From: Clonostachys chloroleuca | Taxonomy: Eukaryota; Ascomycota; Sordariomycetes; Hypocreales; Bionectriaceae | DNA: 64,000 nucleotides | Reading direction: 5' to 3' | Assembly (NCBI GenBank): GCA_037952775.1 | Contig: JBANAY010000004.1 | Coordinates: 7,750,001 to 7,814,000 of the forward strand | Part shown: positions 1-10,609 of the stretch, piece after piece | Numbering within the stretch: the stretch's first letter is position 1 | Layout of the letters: every line of letters begins with the position of its first letter | Notes under the pieces: model-generated | What the model saw: the letters and a program-made list of their open reading frames with translations, nothing else | The model's database searches: none | Told to the model about the DNA's origin: nothing | Made by a program: the position numbers and the translations under genes

Positions 1-224
1 GTTCTGGTGACTAGTAAGTTGCTAGCGTCTGACAGAATGAGTTTCAATGCATTAGTTACCGGTGTCGAAGAAAAAGACCTGGTATCCATGCTCTGCAAAC
101 AGCAGACTCATCATAGAGCCCATGCTCCCCACACCAACCATCCCTACCTGTCAGGTCATTGTCAGATAGAGCTGTAGTAAATTGGAAGAGAAATGACCAC
201 CTTCTGAATCTTTGGCTCAAACAT
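1..224 (-). CDS. 6-phosphogluconate dehydrogenase-like protein, 5' end (runs off window)
   Basis: Only the N-terminus is present; the gene continues beyond base 1. I place the ATG at 222-224. A short first exon (MFEPKIQK) is followed by an intron at about 148-200 with a CTGAC branch and CAG acceptor. The second exon reads VGMVGVGSMGSMMSLLFAEH, then ends near FFFDT. GxGxMG followed by a hydrophobic strand ending in Asp is the NAD(P)-binding Rossmann start of the 6PGDH / beta-hydroxyacid dehydrogenase family. A second intron probably starts at base 59 (GTAACT), but its acceptor is ambiguous near the window edge. Family assignment rests on this short piece only. Confidence 0.5.
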
Positions 225-561
225 GATAGTTTTTTTTTCTGTCGGCAATATTTACTGAGATTTTCTCTCAGGCGTGAAGCTAGTTTATAGAACCTGTTAA
301 GTAAAAACGCTTCTTACACATCGAGGACGTAGAAATAGGTATGAGAAGGTGCCAAGTGGGCTCCAAACCCGAAAATCAACATCGAATCCATTTTTCTCAA
401 TTAGATGTACAAGAATTACATCATAATTGCATAGGAATTTTAGAGCTATGAGGCGACGGCTCCGTCATCAATGATGAAATGTTTCCGTCCAGGGAGAAGG
501 CAACAGATTGTGTATCATATCATGTGAGCTAATAGAGGAGAGGAAAGACATGTTGGGTACG

Positions 562-594
<33 letters not shown>

Positions 595-862
595 CATTGT
601 ATACATTCCATACTCGACAGCTCAAGAAGCGAATTAAATATATTCAAGATATCCAAGGCCTCATCAAGTGATTTCGTCCCTTCTTTTATGCATATTTGCT
701 TACTACAAGAACTGCAAATTTCTGCCAATTGTCAAATGACTTGGTTGGTTCGCCCTGAGGTGTGTTCACGTTGCGCGAAGCGTAGAGACAAAAAGGAGCG
801 ACTAAGGTACTTCCGTCGTTAACAAAAGAGAATTCTCCGCTCACACTTGTTTCCTCTCTCCG
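225..862. other. intergenic, no gene seen
   Basis: Between the 6PGDH-like start and the 3' end of the SDR. It contains an uninterrupted run of 32 T (563-594). The open frame across it (508-822) encodes a poly-Phe tract and looks like an artefact. Nothing else recognisable. Confidence 0.6.
563..594. repeat. poly(T)/poly(A) homopolymer tract
   Basis: Thirty-two consecutive T on the plus strand. It could be simple slippage or the A-tail of an old retroposed copy on the minus strand; no flanking duplication was recognised. Its length is prone to sequencing error. Confidence 0.9.
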
Positions 863-1750
863 TTAACCATTGGCAATGATGACCCCGTTAGGATGAAGAG
901 TCTGCCCACTCATAAACACACTCTCCTGGAATGCGAGGAATACATAGCTCGTAGCAATTTCACTAGGCTGTCCCATTCGATCCATCGGTGTCCAGTTCCC
1001 CGGCCCGAAGCCCTTCTGGCTCTTCTCGCTCACGCCTGTGGCCATAAGTGGTGTCCACACGGGACCAGAAGCAACCGCGTTGACACGAATGCCCTTCTTT
1101 ACGAGATGGTTAGATAGCGCGCGAGTGAACGCGATGACGGCACCCTTGCTCGTCGCATAGTCCAGCCGACTGGGGACGCCAATGTAGCAGTCCACAGACG
1201 CAATATTGATGATTGTAGCGCCGTTAGATAGATGTGGAAGCAGGTGTTTGGTAAGATGGAAGTATGAGTCGATATTGACACGGAAAGTGGACATCCACTG
1301 TTCTCTGTTGTCCCATTATTTGTTGGCAATATAGTTTCGTATGGAGAACGGCCAGATGATCACTCACTCAGATATATCAGATATATCTCCGTGTTCCTGT
1401 CTCGTAGTAGCGTTGTTTACCAAGATATCAATTCCACCGAGCGCATCCACAGCCCTGTTTGCGACATCTTCGCAATTGATCGATAGGGACAGGTCGCTGG
1501 GAATTAGCGTGAGCTCCCCACCGTTCTTCTCTATCTGGGCTTTTGTGTGCTGCGCATCCTCTTCTTCAGACGGGAGATAGGCGATGGCCAATTTGGCCCC
1601 CTCCATAGCAAACAGGATGGCTACGGCGCGACCGATGCCAGAGTCTCCCCCGGTGATGAGAGCTTTCTTACCGGCCAGCTTACCGGACGGGGTGTACACG
1701 ATGTCCTCACCCTCAGGTGGCAGATGAACTGTTTGCGGTTTGGGTTCCAT
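863..1750 (-). CDS. short-chain dehydrogenase/reductase (SDR)
   Basis: Two exons. Exon 1 (from ATG at 1750) carries the NADP-binding TGGDSGIGRA motif and the NNAT strand. Exon 2 carries a Ser-containing strand (NIASVD) and the catalytic YATSK. The intron lies at about 1312-1371, with GTGAGT donor and CAACAG acceptor; splicing gives ...ISEEQWMSTF, which restores the usual SDR alpha-4 helix. The protein is about 275 residues with an N-terminal extension, like bacterial YghA-type and fungal general-stress SDRs. Substrate unknown. It stands alone, so its role is inferred only as NAD(P)-dependent oxidoreduction. Confidence 0.9.
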
Positions 1751-2318
1751 GTCTCGCTCGAGGCCAGTGTTTTCTGTCCGTTGGGTGTCCTTGCTTGGGA
1801 TCGAAGTCGCGTGGGCTACCTTGTGAAAGGTTTATTTGGCTAACTCCAAATTGACTTTCGTAGTACTATTTTTTCGGTCTTCGTTTTTATGATGTGATTT
1901 GAAATAGCTCTGGATTGGATTCTTGTTTCAAGACGTCATACAGGCCGCCTTATAAACTTGAGAGATATGGCGGTGACGTTCCGTAGATGCTTGGTGGTTG
2001 TTCACCTGTCATCGAAGATAGTCATTTTCGAGTCACAAATTCGTCACAACTTTCTTTGATCTCTCGTATTACTACTACCTGACAGCCGTTGAACCCACGT
2101 TTTATCAAGATCAGATATACGTAATGGGAAGATCATTGATGGATTGTGCATAAATTCACTCGCCGCTAAACAAGGCGTATTATCATTGTGGACAAGGTGA
2201 TTTAATAAATGCACAATCATTCGTAATTTTGATATAGCCAGTGTCAATCATGTAAGTACATAACGGCTTATACTTGTCGTACGCAAAGTTGAATGACCAT
2301 GTCGTCAGATGCTTATTA
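1751..2318. other. intergenic, promoter side of the SDR
   Basis: AT-rich sequence upstream of the SDR gene. No convincing ORF and no recognisable repeat apart from the MITE that begins at 2319. Confidence 0.5.
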
Positions 2319-2619
2319 TCCAGGGGGTTCGTAAGCTTCGTATAATTTCCCCCCTCTAAAGAGGGGGTGACCTGGACCGTAACTTTGACGCATTCGTAAC
2401 TCTTTGTCACCCTATATAACTTAATACAAGGTGATAAAAATAATTAAGCATAATATGATATCCCCACTTTTTTCCACCTTTTTTTCCTTCTACAAGGTTT
2501 TTTTATCATCTAATATAATTAGTATAGGGTGACAAAAAGTTACGAATGCATCAAAGTTACGGTCATGTCACCCCCTCTTTAGAGGGGGGAAATTATACGA
2601 AGCTTACGAACCCCCCGGA
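2319..2619. mobile_element. MITE-like foldback element with TA target duplication
   Basis: The left arm (about 2319-2416) and right arm (about 2523-2619) are near-perfect reverse complements. Both contain TTCGTAAGCTTCGTATAATT, a CCCCCTCTNTAGAGGGGG block and GTTACGAATGC/GCATTCGTAAC. The arms begin TCC(A/G)GGGGG and are bordered on both sides by TA, as expected for Tc1/mariner-type insertion. The central 100 bp is AT-rich and non-coding. Length is about 301 bp. The ORFs crossing it are not genes. Confidence 0.85.
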
Positions 2620-2621
2620 TA

Positions 2622-3394
2622 CCCCGGGGAAGTCTGCCCCTCAATCATCTCCGTAGCACAACCAATCATGGCCAGATGATAGTGTGCCGTTACACGTCAG
2701 TCAAGGAAAGGTGTGGGTGCAGGATGTAACCCAACGACGGGAATTTTGCCCCGAAGGGCGATCAGCCTTCCTCTGGCCCTTTCCAGCCCGTCACGGCAGC
2801 GAGGTAATGAAGGAGTCCGGTCGCAAGGGGGGTCGGAAGTGATTTAGCATACTACACAACGGAGAGTACTGTTAGCCCTTGGCTGCCCCGTATTTTGTGT
2901 GCTTTCACTATATCGTTGAACATATCCGTATAAACGCATGTAACCGAATGTTAAGTTTGGATTCCCATAACTCGCCATCGCCGGACCTAAGCCGGCGCAG
3001 AAACGGAGGCAGAAGAGCCAGCAGAGTCGGTACAGCTCAGGGACTACAAGGTTCTGACAGATGTGTGCCTCTACGGCATCTACATGCCTATGGTTAGCTA
3101 GTTTACTCATTCATTATTCCATCGAAGCAAGAGACCATTCCTGTTAAGCATATCCTACCGGCTCCCCCAAGTACGAGGTTAGATTACAAAATCGCCTCAC
3201 ACGATGGGGAATATGTCCCGGGTGTTGTCATTATCCGGCGTCATAGCGGGCTCCGGGTGACATGGATCTTACATCATAATAAATCACTTACACGTAGATA
3301 TTACATGAGCTGGACTCACATTTCCATAGGCTCAAAATCTGTTCCAATTACCATATGCATTTTGATACTATTCTCAAATCGACTTCTGGCCAAT
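2622..3394. other. intergenic, upstream of the TIM-barrel gene
   Basis: No supported gene. The open frames at 2844-3110 (both strands) lack recognisable domains. The long frame of the downstream gene stays open to 3257, but the protein fold begins only at the ATG at 3395. Confidence 0.5.
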
Positions 3395-4408
3395 ATGGCG
3401 TCGTTATTGGAAATACCGGTTGCGTTCGCAACATGTTCGATTGGCTTGACCAAGCATACACTGCACGAAAAAATCGAGGCGATAGCTCAGTCCGGGTTCA
3501 AAGGAGTTGAAGTTTCGTTTCCGGACATACAGTCCTTTGGACGTCGCCACCTTGGCTTCGAGATTGACGACCATGACTACACCTCGCTCTGTAAAGCGGC
3601 CACCGCAGTTGGAGAACTATGTCGGCGCCATGATCTAAAAGTATTGGTACTCCAGCCCTTTTCCAATTTCGAAGGCTGGCCGAAGGGAAGCGAGGAGCGG
3701 AAGGACGCATTTGACCGCGCGCGAGGATGGATCGAGATCATGACTGCACTGGGAACAGGCATGCTACAGGTTGGATCGACGGACTCGCCAGACATCACTC
3801 CAGATGTCGACCAACTCGCCGGAGATCTGGCCGAGCTAGCGGACCTCCTTGCGGAGCGAGGCTATAGACTGGCCTACGAGAACTGGTGCTGGGCCACGCA
3901 TGCGCCAACTTGGAAGGACGTATGGGATATTGTGCAGCGTGCCAACCGCGACAATATCGGATTGTGTCTCGACACGTTTCAGACGGCGGGCGGCGAATGG
4001 GGTGATCCGACAACATCCTCGGGCAAGCTGGAGAACGGGCTCACCGAAGCGGAGTTGGACGAGAATTACAGGAAAAGCCTCCAAGAGCTCTCCATTACAG
4101 TGCCAGCAAACAGAATATACTTCCTCCAGATCAGCGACGCATATCGCATGGCCGAACCTTTAAGCCGGGAGCCGGACGAGTCGGGACTGCGGCCTCGTGG
4201 TCGTTGGAGCCACGATTATCGGCCGTTACCTTTCGACGGTGGCTATCTGCCAATTGAGGAGTTTGTGAAGGCGGTCCTGGCTACCGGCTTCCGGGGTTGG
4301 TTTAGTATCGAGGTTTTCGACGGTCAATTTGAACAGAAATACGGAGACAACCTTTTCAAGTTTGCCGAGAAAGCAATGGAAGGACACTGCAAACTGATAA
4401 GCAGTTAA
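3395..4408 (+). CDS. sugar phosphate isomerase/epimerase-fold protein, 3-dehydroshikimate dehydratase-like
   Basis: A single exon. I choose ATG 3395 (MASLLEIPVAFATCSIG), giving 337 residues; an upstream in-frame ATG at 3257 would add 46 residues with no family similarity. The sequence has the xylose-isomerase-like TIM barrel layout. GFKGVEVSF is strand 2, LVLQPF strand 3, and YENWCW supplies a metal-ligand Glu. GLCLDTFQTAGG and the C-terminal FSIEVFDG supply further Asp and Glu ligands. The YENWCWATHAPTW / LCLDTF pattern is that of fungal quinate-pathway 3-dehydroshikimate dehydratases (QutC/QA-4), which convert dehydroshikimate to protocatechuate. Quinate genes are absent nearby, so the substrate could be another sugar acid or cyclitol. 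Confidence 0.8.
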   Translation: MASLLEIPVAFATCSIGLTKHTLHEKIEAIAQSGFKGVEVSFPDIQSFGRRHLGFEIDDHDYTSLCKAATAVGELCRRHDLKVLVLQPFSNFEGWPKGSEERKDAFDRARGWIEIMTALGTGMLQVGSTDSPDITPDVDQLAGDLAELADLLAERGYRLAYENWCWATHAPTWKDVWDIVQRANRDNIGLCLDTFQTAGGEWGDPTTSSGKLENGLTEAELDENYRKSLQELSITVPANRIYFLQISDAYRMAEPLSREPDESGLRPRGRWSHDYRPLPFDGGYLPIEEFVKAVLATGFRGWFSIEVFDGQFEQKYGDNLFKFAEKAMEGHCKLISS

Positions 4409-4900
4409 GGCTCTGATATGTTTTGAGATGGATGGAGAACGCGTGGAACTATTCGCCAGAACAAAACTGAGTACTTTAACTTATGACTTATCAGCATACG
4501 TACTGAAGATGCCGGCCGCGATAGAATCAATTTCTGTATTTGAAAACGTCGAGACATTCTCCCCAAATATCCACTGGATGTGAATGGATGCACATGAGTT
4601 TTGGTCTGATTGAATCTCAGGTTCTTTTTTTTTCTTTCTATGTGAACTCTCTACCAATTGAAAAAAAAAAAGAGGGGACTCTAAATCTAGCCGGGGCACC
4701 ATTTAGGACGTCATTGTTGTCTCTTGATCCGGGCGGCGGAACGTCATTTGTTACATCACCGTTACATCGCCGAATGTCATTTCGAACCATCCCACGTGCC
4801 TCTTGTTTGCTAATTTTTATGCCTGTACTATTCCCAAACATTGATTTCATGTCCTCAAGAAACTAAGTTTGTCAAGATGATATCGTAATACTTGAGCAAA
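4409..4900. other. intergenic
   Basis: Contains short T and A runs (about 4625-4634 and 4660-4672). No coding sequence recognised. Confidence 0.5.
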
Positions 4901-6095
4901 ATGCTCCATGGAGCCGTGGACAATGTGATGTCTTGGGTGCATCCTGTGATACTCCCGACAATTCCTTCTTCAACCATACAATTTGGCTGACAGGTATCTA
5001 GAACGCGCATTGGGGCTGGGTCTCATGCGATCGCAAGGTGCGTCTGGCGAGTGCCTCCGGTTCAAAGGCTTTTCTAATGACCAAAGTATAGACCGGATGT
5101 CTCGAGAGGGAGAAACAGTCTCTGTGGAGGAAGATTAAACCTCTCTTACTCTTTAATCCTCTCACGGAATGGGTAGATACAACTCAGGCCATGGGAATAT
5201 ACACACACAACAGAACGATCAAGCAGGGTAAGCACTCTAGTGAGGTCTATTTCACGATTTAGTACAATTAAGTCTTGACAAATTTAATTAGGCGAAAAGG
5301 AAGGAACCCTCGAGTCCAAAAAGGATATAAACCGATTTGTTGAGGAATTCGGCATAGCCATGAACGAGTACGAGCCTTCAGATATCAACGAGTATAGCAC
5401 ATTCGAAGACTTCTTCGTCAGGGCGCACAAGGATGGGTCGCGGCCAATTCATGGGCCTTCAAACCCTGCTCATGCTGTTGTTGCCGCGGATTCACGCGTC
5501 GTCGCCTATGAGTCGGTAGCGGAGGCCAAACATCTATGGATCAAGGGCAAGAATTTCAGCATCAGCACGCTAGTAATAGACACCGATCTGGGGTCGCAAT
5601 TGGATGGCGCCGCTGTCGCAAGCTTTCGCCTATCACCTCAGGATTACCACCGGTATCATTCGCCTGTCTCCGGCAAGATCAAAGTGTTCAGAAGTATACC
5701 GGGGGACTATTACCAAGTGGACGTCATCGCTCTACAGAGAGACGTGGACATCTTGACGAGAAATAGACGGGTGTATCTGGTTATTGAAACCAAATGCTTC
5801 GGCGATGTTTTGTTCGTGGCCATCGGCGCAACAAATGTCGGATCTGTTAAGTGAGTGTTTTATATAAGCCTTATTTATGCAGAGACTGATAAGTGCGGAA
5901 TAAAGATTCCAACAGATTGACGCCAAGGTCGCCAAAGGAGACGAACTGGGCCATTTCCAATTTGGGGGCTCTTCTATCATCGTGGCTTTCCAAAATGGAC
6001 AGATCTCGTTTGACCAGGACTTGCTTGATTTAAGCAAACAGAGGATCCAGGTTGCTGTTGAAACGGGCATGAGCTTGGGGTATGCCACTAATTGA
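4901..6095 (+). CDS. phosphatidylserine decarboxylase-like protein
   Basis: Predicted exons are 4901-4936, 5002-5037, 5092-5227, 5292-5850 and 5906-6095, which keep frame and give about 318 residues. The first exon is the least certain. Family signatures follow in order: NPLTEWVDTTQAMGIYTHNR, TFEDFFVR...GSRPI, ADSRVVAYESV, FRLSPQDYHRYHSPVSG with the catalytic His/Asp area, then VFVAIGATNVGSV. FGGSS near the C-terminus is the autocatalytic cleavage site, where Ser becomes the pyruvoyl group (GGSS type, as in non-mitochondrial enzymes). It converts phosphatidylserine to phosphatidylethanolamine in this family. No mitochondrial transmembrane anchor or C2 domain is visible. The short N-terminus suggests either a missed 5' exon or a compact paralog. 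Confidence 0.82.
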
Positions 6096-7092
6096 GACGC
6101 GAGGATGCTTCTCGTTGGCTCATATTGATTGCTGACTGCACAACTATCACGTTAACTAGGATAACTGCAAAACCTTTCCCATGTCAGATCCGGCAGCTAG
6201 AAAAACTATCGAGCTAGGAAAGTGACCATAGGGGTATCCTAGAACTGCCCGCATCATATCTGTATTTACTGGATAGACTTTTGTTAACATTTGCGTTCGT
6301 TTAAAGTCCCTTCTATTTCGGATACGACCCACCATTTGAGTAAAACCAGGCCTACGTTCTCTCTCTGCTGGTCTCCTACCTGAGGTGCTTCGTAGCAATG
6401 ACAAGTCCGAAGGCCCTTTCTGTCATCCCGATGATTTAAGCCTTCTAACCCTTCATAAGCCTCATAAGCCTTCTTTTCTAAAGGAAGTCTTTGGGAAAAT
6501 TAGATATGGGGGTTTGCTATGGTGTGAAAGGGTGTGGATAGCTATGACTTCATATATCGGTCATACGGTGCAGTCTCGATGTCACGGATTTCTCATGTCA
6601 ACGTGACGCGATTCTGGAAAATGCCATATTCCACTGGGGCTTGGTCCCATTGTTCCCTATTAAATCCAATCGTTTCCACTCTATAAACATGCGATTCAGT
6701 CACGAGGCGACGCAGGACTTTCAGTATGGAGCCTCTTTTATGCGTTTTTCGTCACACCTTTCCCTCAACTCCTTGTTTTCATGACAGACAGGCGAAATGG
6801 CAGGGTGTGGACCATCTCCACATGTTTATCTTGCAACATATGACGTACAGCAAGATTTGATACGAACGACTTCTTGCTCCGGTGTCGATCATTGAACAGA
6901 GTGAGTGGATGTGATGTCAGTTTATTGTTGATCACCGCAACTATCACCACGTACTACCACCTGCATTATATCAGCCCAATCAACACTTAAACGAGTATAT
7001 ATACCGGGGGATATTGTTATGATTGCATAGCACCGTGTTGGACTAGACACTGAGCGCAATTTCTATCCTCTCCTCGTCGATGTTCCCCCATT
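6096..7092. other. intergenic, about 1 kb
   Basis: No supported gene. A short direct repeat (CATAAGCCT twice near 6460) is present. Open frames on both strands lack domain features. A TATATATACC stretch near 6997 may be a core promoter of the following gene. Confidence 0.45.
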
Positions 7093-7707
7093 ATGCCTCG
7101 TCATCACGACCAGTACGCCTATGATCCCTATTACTACGATCATCCGCCCACGCCGTACAGGGACTATCATCACTCGCACAATCATCATCATGGTGACGCT
7201 TTTCGACGACCACGAGCCCAATCTCCGCCCTACCGACAAAGCCGGAGCCTAGATCACACTCACAGGGAGAGGCTCCGAAGCCCGCCTCGGCCCAGGCATC
7301 ACCGCGGACGTCGAAACGACTCCCCATCCCCCGAACGACGACGGCCTCAGCACCATCACCACACTCACCGTACTCACCATCGTGACCATGGCGGTTCAAA
7401 GCGACCCCGGAGCGCATCCCTCTCTAACGAGCGGCTCGGTCACGTCGCCAAAGCAGCAGTTGACGCCGCTGCCATCGAGGCCATTCGCCAGCGACACCAA
7501 CCCGGACCATGGACAGGTAGCAAGGGTGCCCGCGTCGCGACGGCCGCTGTCGGCGCCGCTGTGACCGACCACGTCATTGACAAGGACCCAAACAAGGGCA
7601 AGCGGCACTTGGTGGAATCTACGCTGGGGGGTCTCTTAGCCAATAGGCTCATCAATGGATCTCGGGACGAAGCAAAGCGTCGAGAGTCTACACACCTGCG
7701 GAGATAA
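7093..7707 (+). CDS. His/Arg-rich protein with C-terminal glycine-zipper-like Ala/Gly helices
   Basis: A single exon of 204 residues. Residues 1-115 are low complexity: Tyr/His/Asp-rich at first (including HHSHNHHH), then Arg/Pro/Ser-rich with RS/SP motifs, probably disordered. Residues 116-195 hold two Ala/Gly-rich helical segments (GHVAKAAVDAAAIEAIR; ARVATAAVGAAVTDHVID) separated by a PGPWTGSKG linker. This arrangement recurs in fungal DUF3824/glycine-zipper-like proteins. No enzymatic motif. The His clusters could bind metal, but that is inference only. Confidence 0.75.
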   Translation: MPRHHDQYAYDPYYYDHPPTPYRDYHHSHNHHHGDAFRRPRAQSPPYRQSRSLDHTHRERLRSPPRPRHHRGRRNDSPSPERRRPQHHHHTHRTHHRDHGGSKRPRSASLSNERLGHVAKAAVDAAAIEAIRQRHQPGPWTGSKGARVATAAVGAAVTDHVIDKDPNKGKRHLVESTLGGLLANRLINGSRDEAKRRESTHLRR

Positions 7708-8318
7708 TGAAAGCGCTACGAGCATACTGTTCTGTGCAGTATTACATGTCAGAACATGGTACATATGTACCTTCCAATTACATCACAAACACGCAGTCCT
7801 GAATAGCTTCAAAAATTGTAATTTCTCTCCTTTCGACTTTAGAGCCTCTCTTTCTAGAAGTCTTAAGTAGGCCTTATTTACAGCCATATCCTAGATCTAT
7901 TAAGTTGAATCATTATTGATATTAAGTCCTTACTGGTGGAAAAGGAATTGATCCGTCCTAGATTGGAAGATTTATTGCTGGATCTCTGCAAAATGTAGTA
8001 TTGTAGTAGTCCAGTTGGTCTAAATCAAGCTACAGAACAGATCATGAGAGGGTGTTTTGTTATCTTGTCATTTAGGAAAACCATGTATATTTCAAGAAAT
8101 ATAAAGCACCCTATACTTGTGCATTGAAGGTATGAATCTCCCAAATGGACAAGATATAGTTCTATTCCTATTCCTCGGTGTGGATACAGTCTAAGCCCTC
8201 TGGCTTAAGAACCCCGTCCGTCCCTATGAGGTCGATAAGGCCAAATCCTTTCCGTGAATTTAGCTATCCACTCAAGTTGTCCACAGTGTTTTCTAATGGT
8301 GTCAGCATCTCTGGTTAA
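7708..8318. other. intergenic, convergent 3' region
   Basis: Lies between the ends of the His-rich gene (+) and the LPMO gene (-). AT-rich, no ORF of interest; holds 3' UTRs. Confidence 0.5.
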
Positions 8319-9423
8319 TCATACTTGCCAAATTGCTGGTCCAGGCATCGGATAGACCTTCACGGAGTCAGTTGCTGCGATCCATAATATGAAGAGAGGT
8401 TGACTTACTGTGTCTTTACCATGAGTGACGTAAAACCATGGGCTGCCCCCTTTGATAGTGAAACTCTTCTCCAGATCCTAGCAGAAAGAAACAATCAGCA
8501 ATCAGAAAAGGTGAGCAAATAAACTCCAAGAGACTAGAAAATCCGAAACGTCAACAGCAAAGTATATTGATCTCACTAACATTGTCATATGCTCCAGGAA
8601 ACGCCACGAGATCCTCAGTGGATGGAAGACTGTCGCCCGACCCGCTGACCTCGAGTTGAATGCATTGTGGGAACCACTGTGCAGGCCCAGTCTGCAGATT
8701 GAGCATCTCATGTCGCAAGATATACTTTCCAGGCCTGAGAGACGCTGGGGTAGAAATATTCAGTTCAGCGCCTTCATACACGTCCTTCATGGCCCAGTAT
8801 CCGTTAGCCCAGGTGCCACTAATCAAGCCGGCCTCCCAGACCTTGAACCTGAACCCAAAGTTAGCAAACTCTCTCTAGCCAAAATTTATATGACTGATGA
8901 CAAGGCACGGCGTTCGCGCCTCGGCACTTGGTTAGCAGAAACGAACCAAATAGGAGCATTGAGATCAACGCTTTCGCAGCCCTCCTCGGGACAAGCGGCC
9001 ATGTAAGCTAGCATTGCACCGTACGGGTGCCCAAAGGTCCACGGCCTCTCAGCCTCCTCGCTTTTGGTGTCAAGGGAGTAGTTTGCCGTGACGATGTTAC
9101 CGGCCACAATGGGCGCGTAGTACGAGTTGGCATGCGGCACGCCGTTGTTGCCGCACGCCAGGTACGGGTCCTCCAGTTTCGAGACGCCGCCCCAGTTCCA
9201 CTGGCGCTGGATGCTTCCTTCAGTGTTATTTTGAATATCCCAGTTGCTGTACCAAGAATTACTCATCAGCCTTCTTCTTGGCCCAAAGAGCAGTACTTCA
9301 ATGGGCTTGGGTCATATACCCGGTGTAGACTTCTCCGTCAATAATGTAGTGCATAGCGCCCCCGTGGGCATTGACTACAGCCAGAAGGCTTGAAAAGGCT
9401 GAAGCTACGGCGAGGCGAAGCAT
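8319..9423 (-). CDS. AA9 lytic polysaccharide monooxygenase, secreted
   Basis: Four to five exons. ATG at 9421-9423; the stop at 8319-8321 follows a GPAIWQV ending typical of AA9. The signal peptide MLRLAVASAFSSLLAVVNA is followed directly by HGGAMHY, so the mature protein starts with the copper-brace His1. The second brace His is in GHPYGAMLAYMAAC. Second-sphere RHE and Gln (AQWFPQC) are present. The residue normally Tyr at the axial copper site (QxYPxC) is Phe here. No cellulose-binding module or GPI signal follows. AA9 enzymes oxidatively cleave cellulose or hemicellulose outside the cell. Overlapping ORFs on the other strand are shadows. Confidence 0.93.
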
Positions 9424-10609
9424 TTTGATAGTTTTCGATATGGGACAATTATTTCCTAAGGGTGGGCATGGGCTTGAGGAATAAATATAAGGCAGTAGCA
9501 ACCTTGAGAATGAAGCTCTTTATATATTCTGTAACGACCCAGCATTTGGTACACATTCTTAAATATTGAGATACATGCTTTCGCAGGTTGCCATTGGACG
9601 GGATCTGCATTTCCGTCCCCTGATGTAGAAAGAGAGACGATAGAAGATGCTGTTTTAGACAGTGCCCACAACCCTCCGCTGCCTAAATAAGTATAACATT
9701 GAAAGACATACGAGGTGCAACCACACAGTAGCAATGAACGTACCCCAAGATTGACGGAGCTTTTCCCGATTCTTCCCGTCTGCAACTCAACCCCGGGCAG
9801 GACGATTGACGAGAGGTAAAGCGTCAGTCGCATGTCAGAGGCCACGTTCTTTCTTGAGTCCGATCAAACTTACTCTTGACGCAGCAGCAGTCGACTCTAA
9901 AATCCTCTTGGTGGCGATATATCCAAATACAAGGACCAATGGCTTCCTTCGTTCAACAAGTTTATGGTGCTATGTTACGTAAGAGAGTTCGAATATGAAG
10001 TTAATCAACAATTGAAGATGTCAAAGCCCGGTTTTATGTTACATGCAACCACTACGCCAGCTCGAAATAATTCTGCAGAGAATATGAGATGCCAGTTAAG
10101 TCACAGCAGGGACATATTCCGCTGACTAAGTTCGTCGCGAAATGATGCCATATGTGAGTCGTGAGTGCGACTGTGCGTTTCTTGGCGCGTAAACCCGATC
10201 TTCAGCGGAGTTCTAAACCCAGACTGATGACTGCCAGCACCGACTTGTCTGTCTTTGCACGTATGTTTACCGTCGTGATTATGATGGCAGTTGACTCCTT
10301 GGCCCATAGCAACGATTGGTCGGGCAACTTCCCAGTTGCAGATTTGGTTCCACTACATCTACCCCAGAGTGTCTTTTCAAGTGTCCGCACCGGGCTCTAT
10401 TCTGGATAATCCACGGCCAGTGCTCGTCCGCAGACCGTGATGGCATCTGCTAAAGCATCGTAATGATCTGACATGTCCCCTGTCACCCTGCGTCGGGCCG
10501 ACGGAGACCACCTCCCCGTTACCATTGGACAGCATCCGGCCCTCTGTCTCCGTCAATAACATCCGATGGAATCTCTGATGGTACTACTTTGACAGAAAGA
10601 CTCGGGTGG
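9424..10609. other. intergenic, upstream of the LPMO
   Basis: Several short frames (9456-9845 minus; 10101-10562 both strands) show no domain, signal peptide or consistent splice structure. I treat them as non-coding. Probably the LPMO promoter followed by degenerate sequence. Confidence 0.45.

Noticed and set aside
508..822. 104-codon ORF with poly-Phe
   Set aside because: It owes its length to a 32-T homopolymer and has no domain or splice context.
2844..3110. Antiparallel short ORFs upstream of the TIM-barrel gene
   Set aside because: No domain; opposite frames overlap, as expected by chance.
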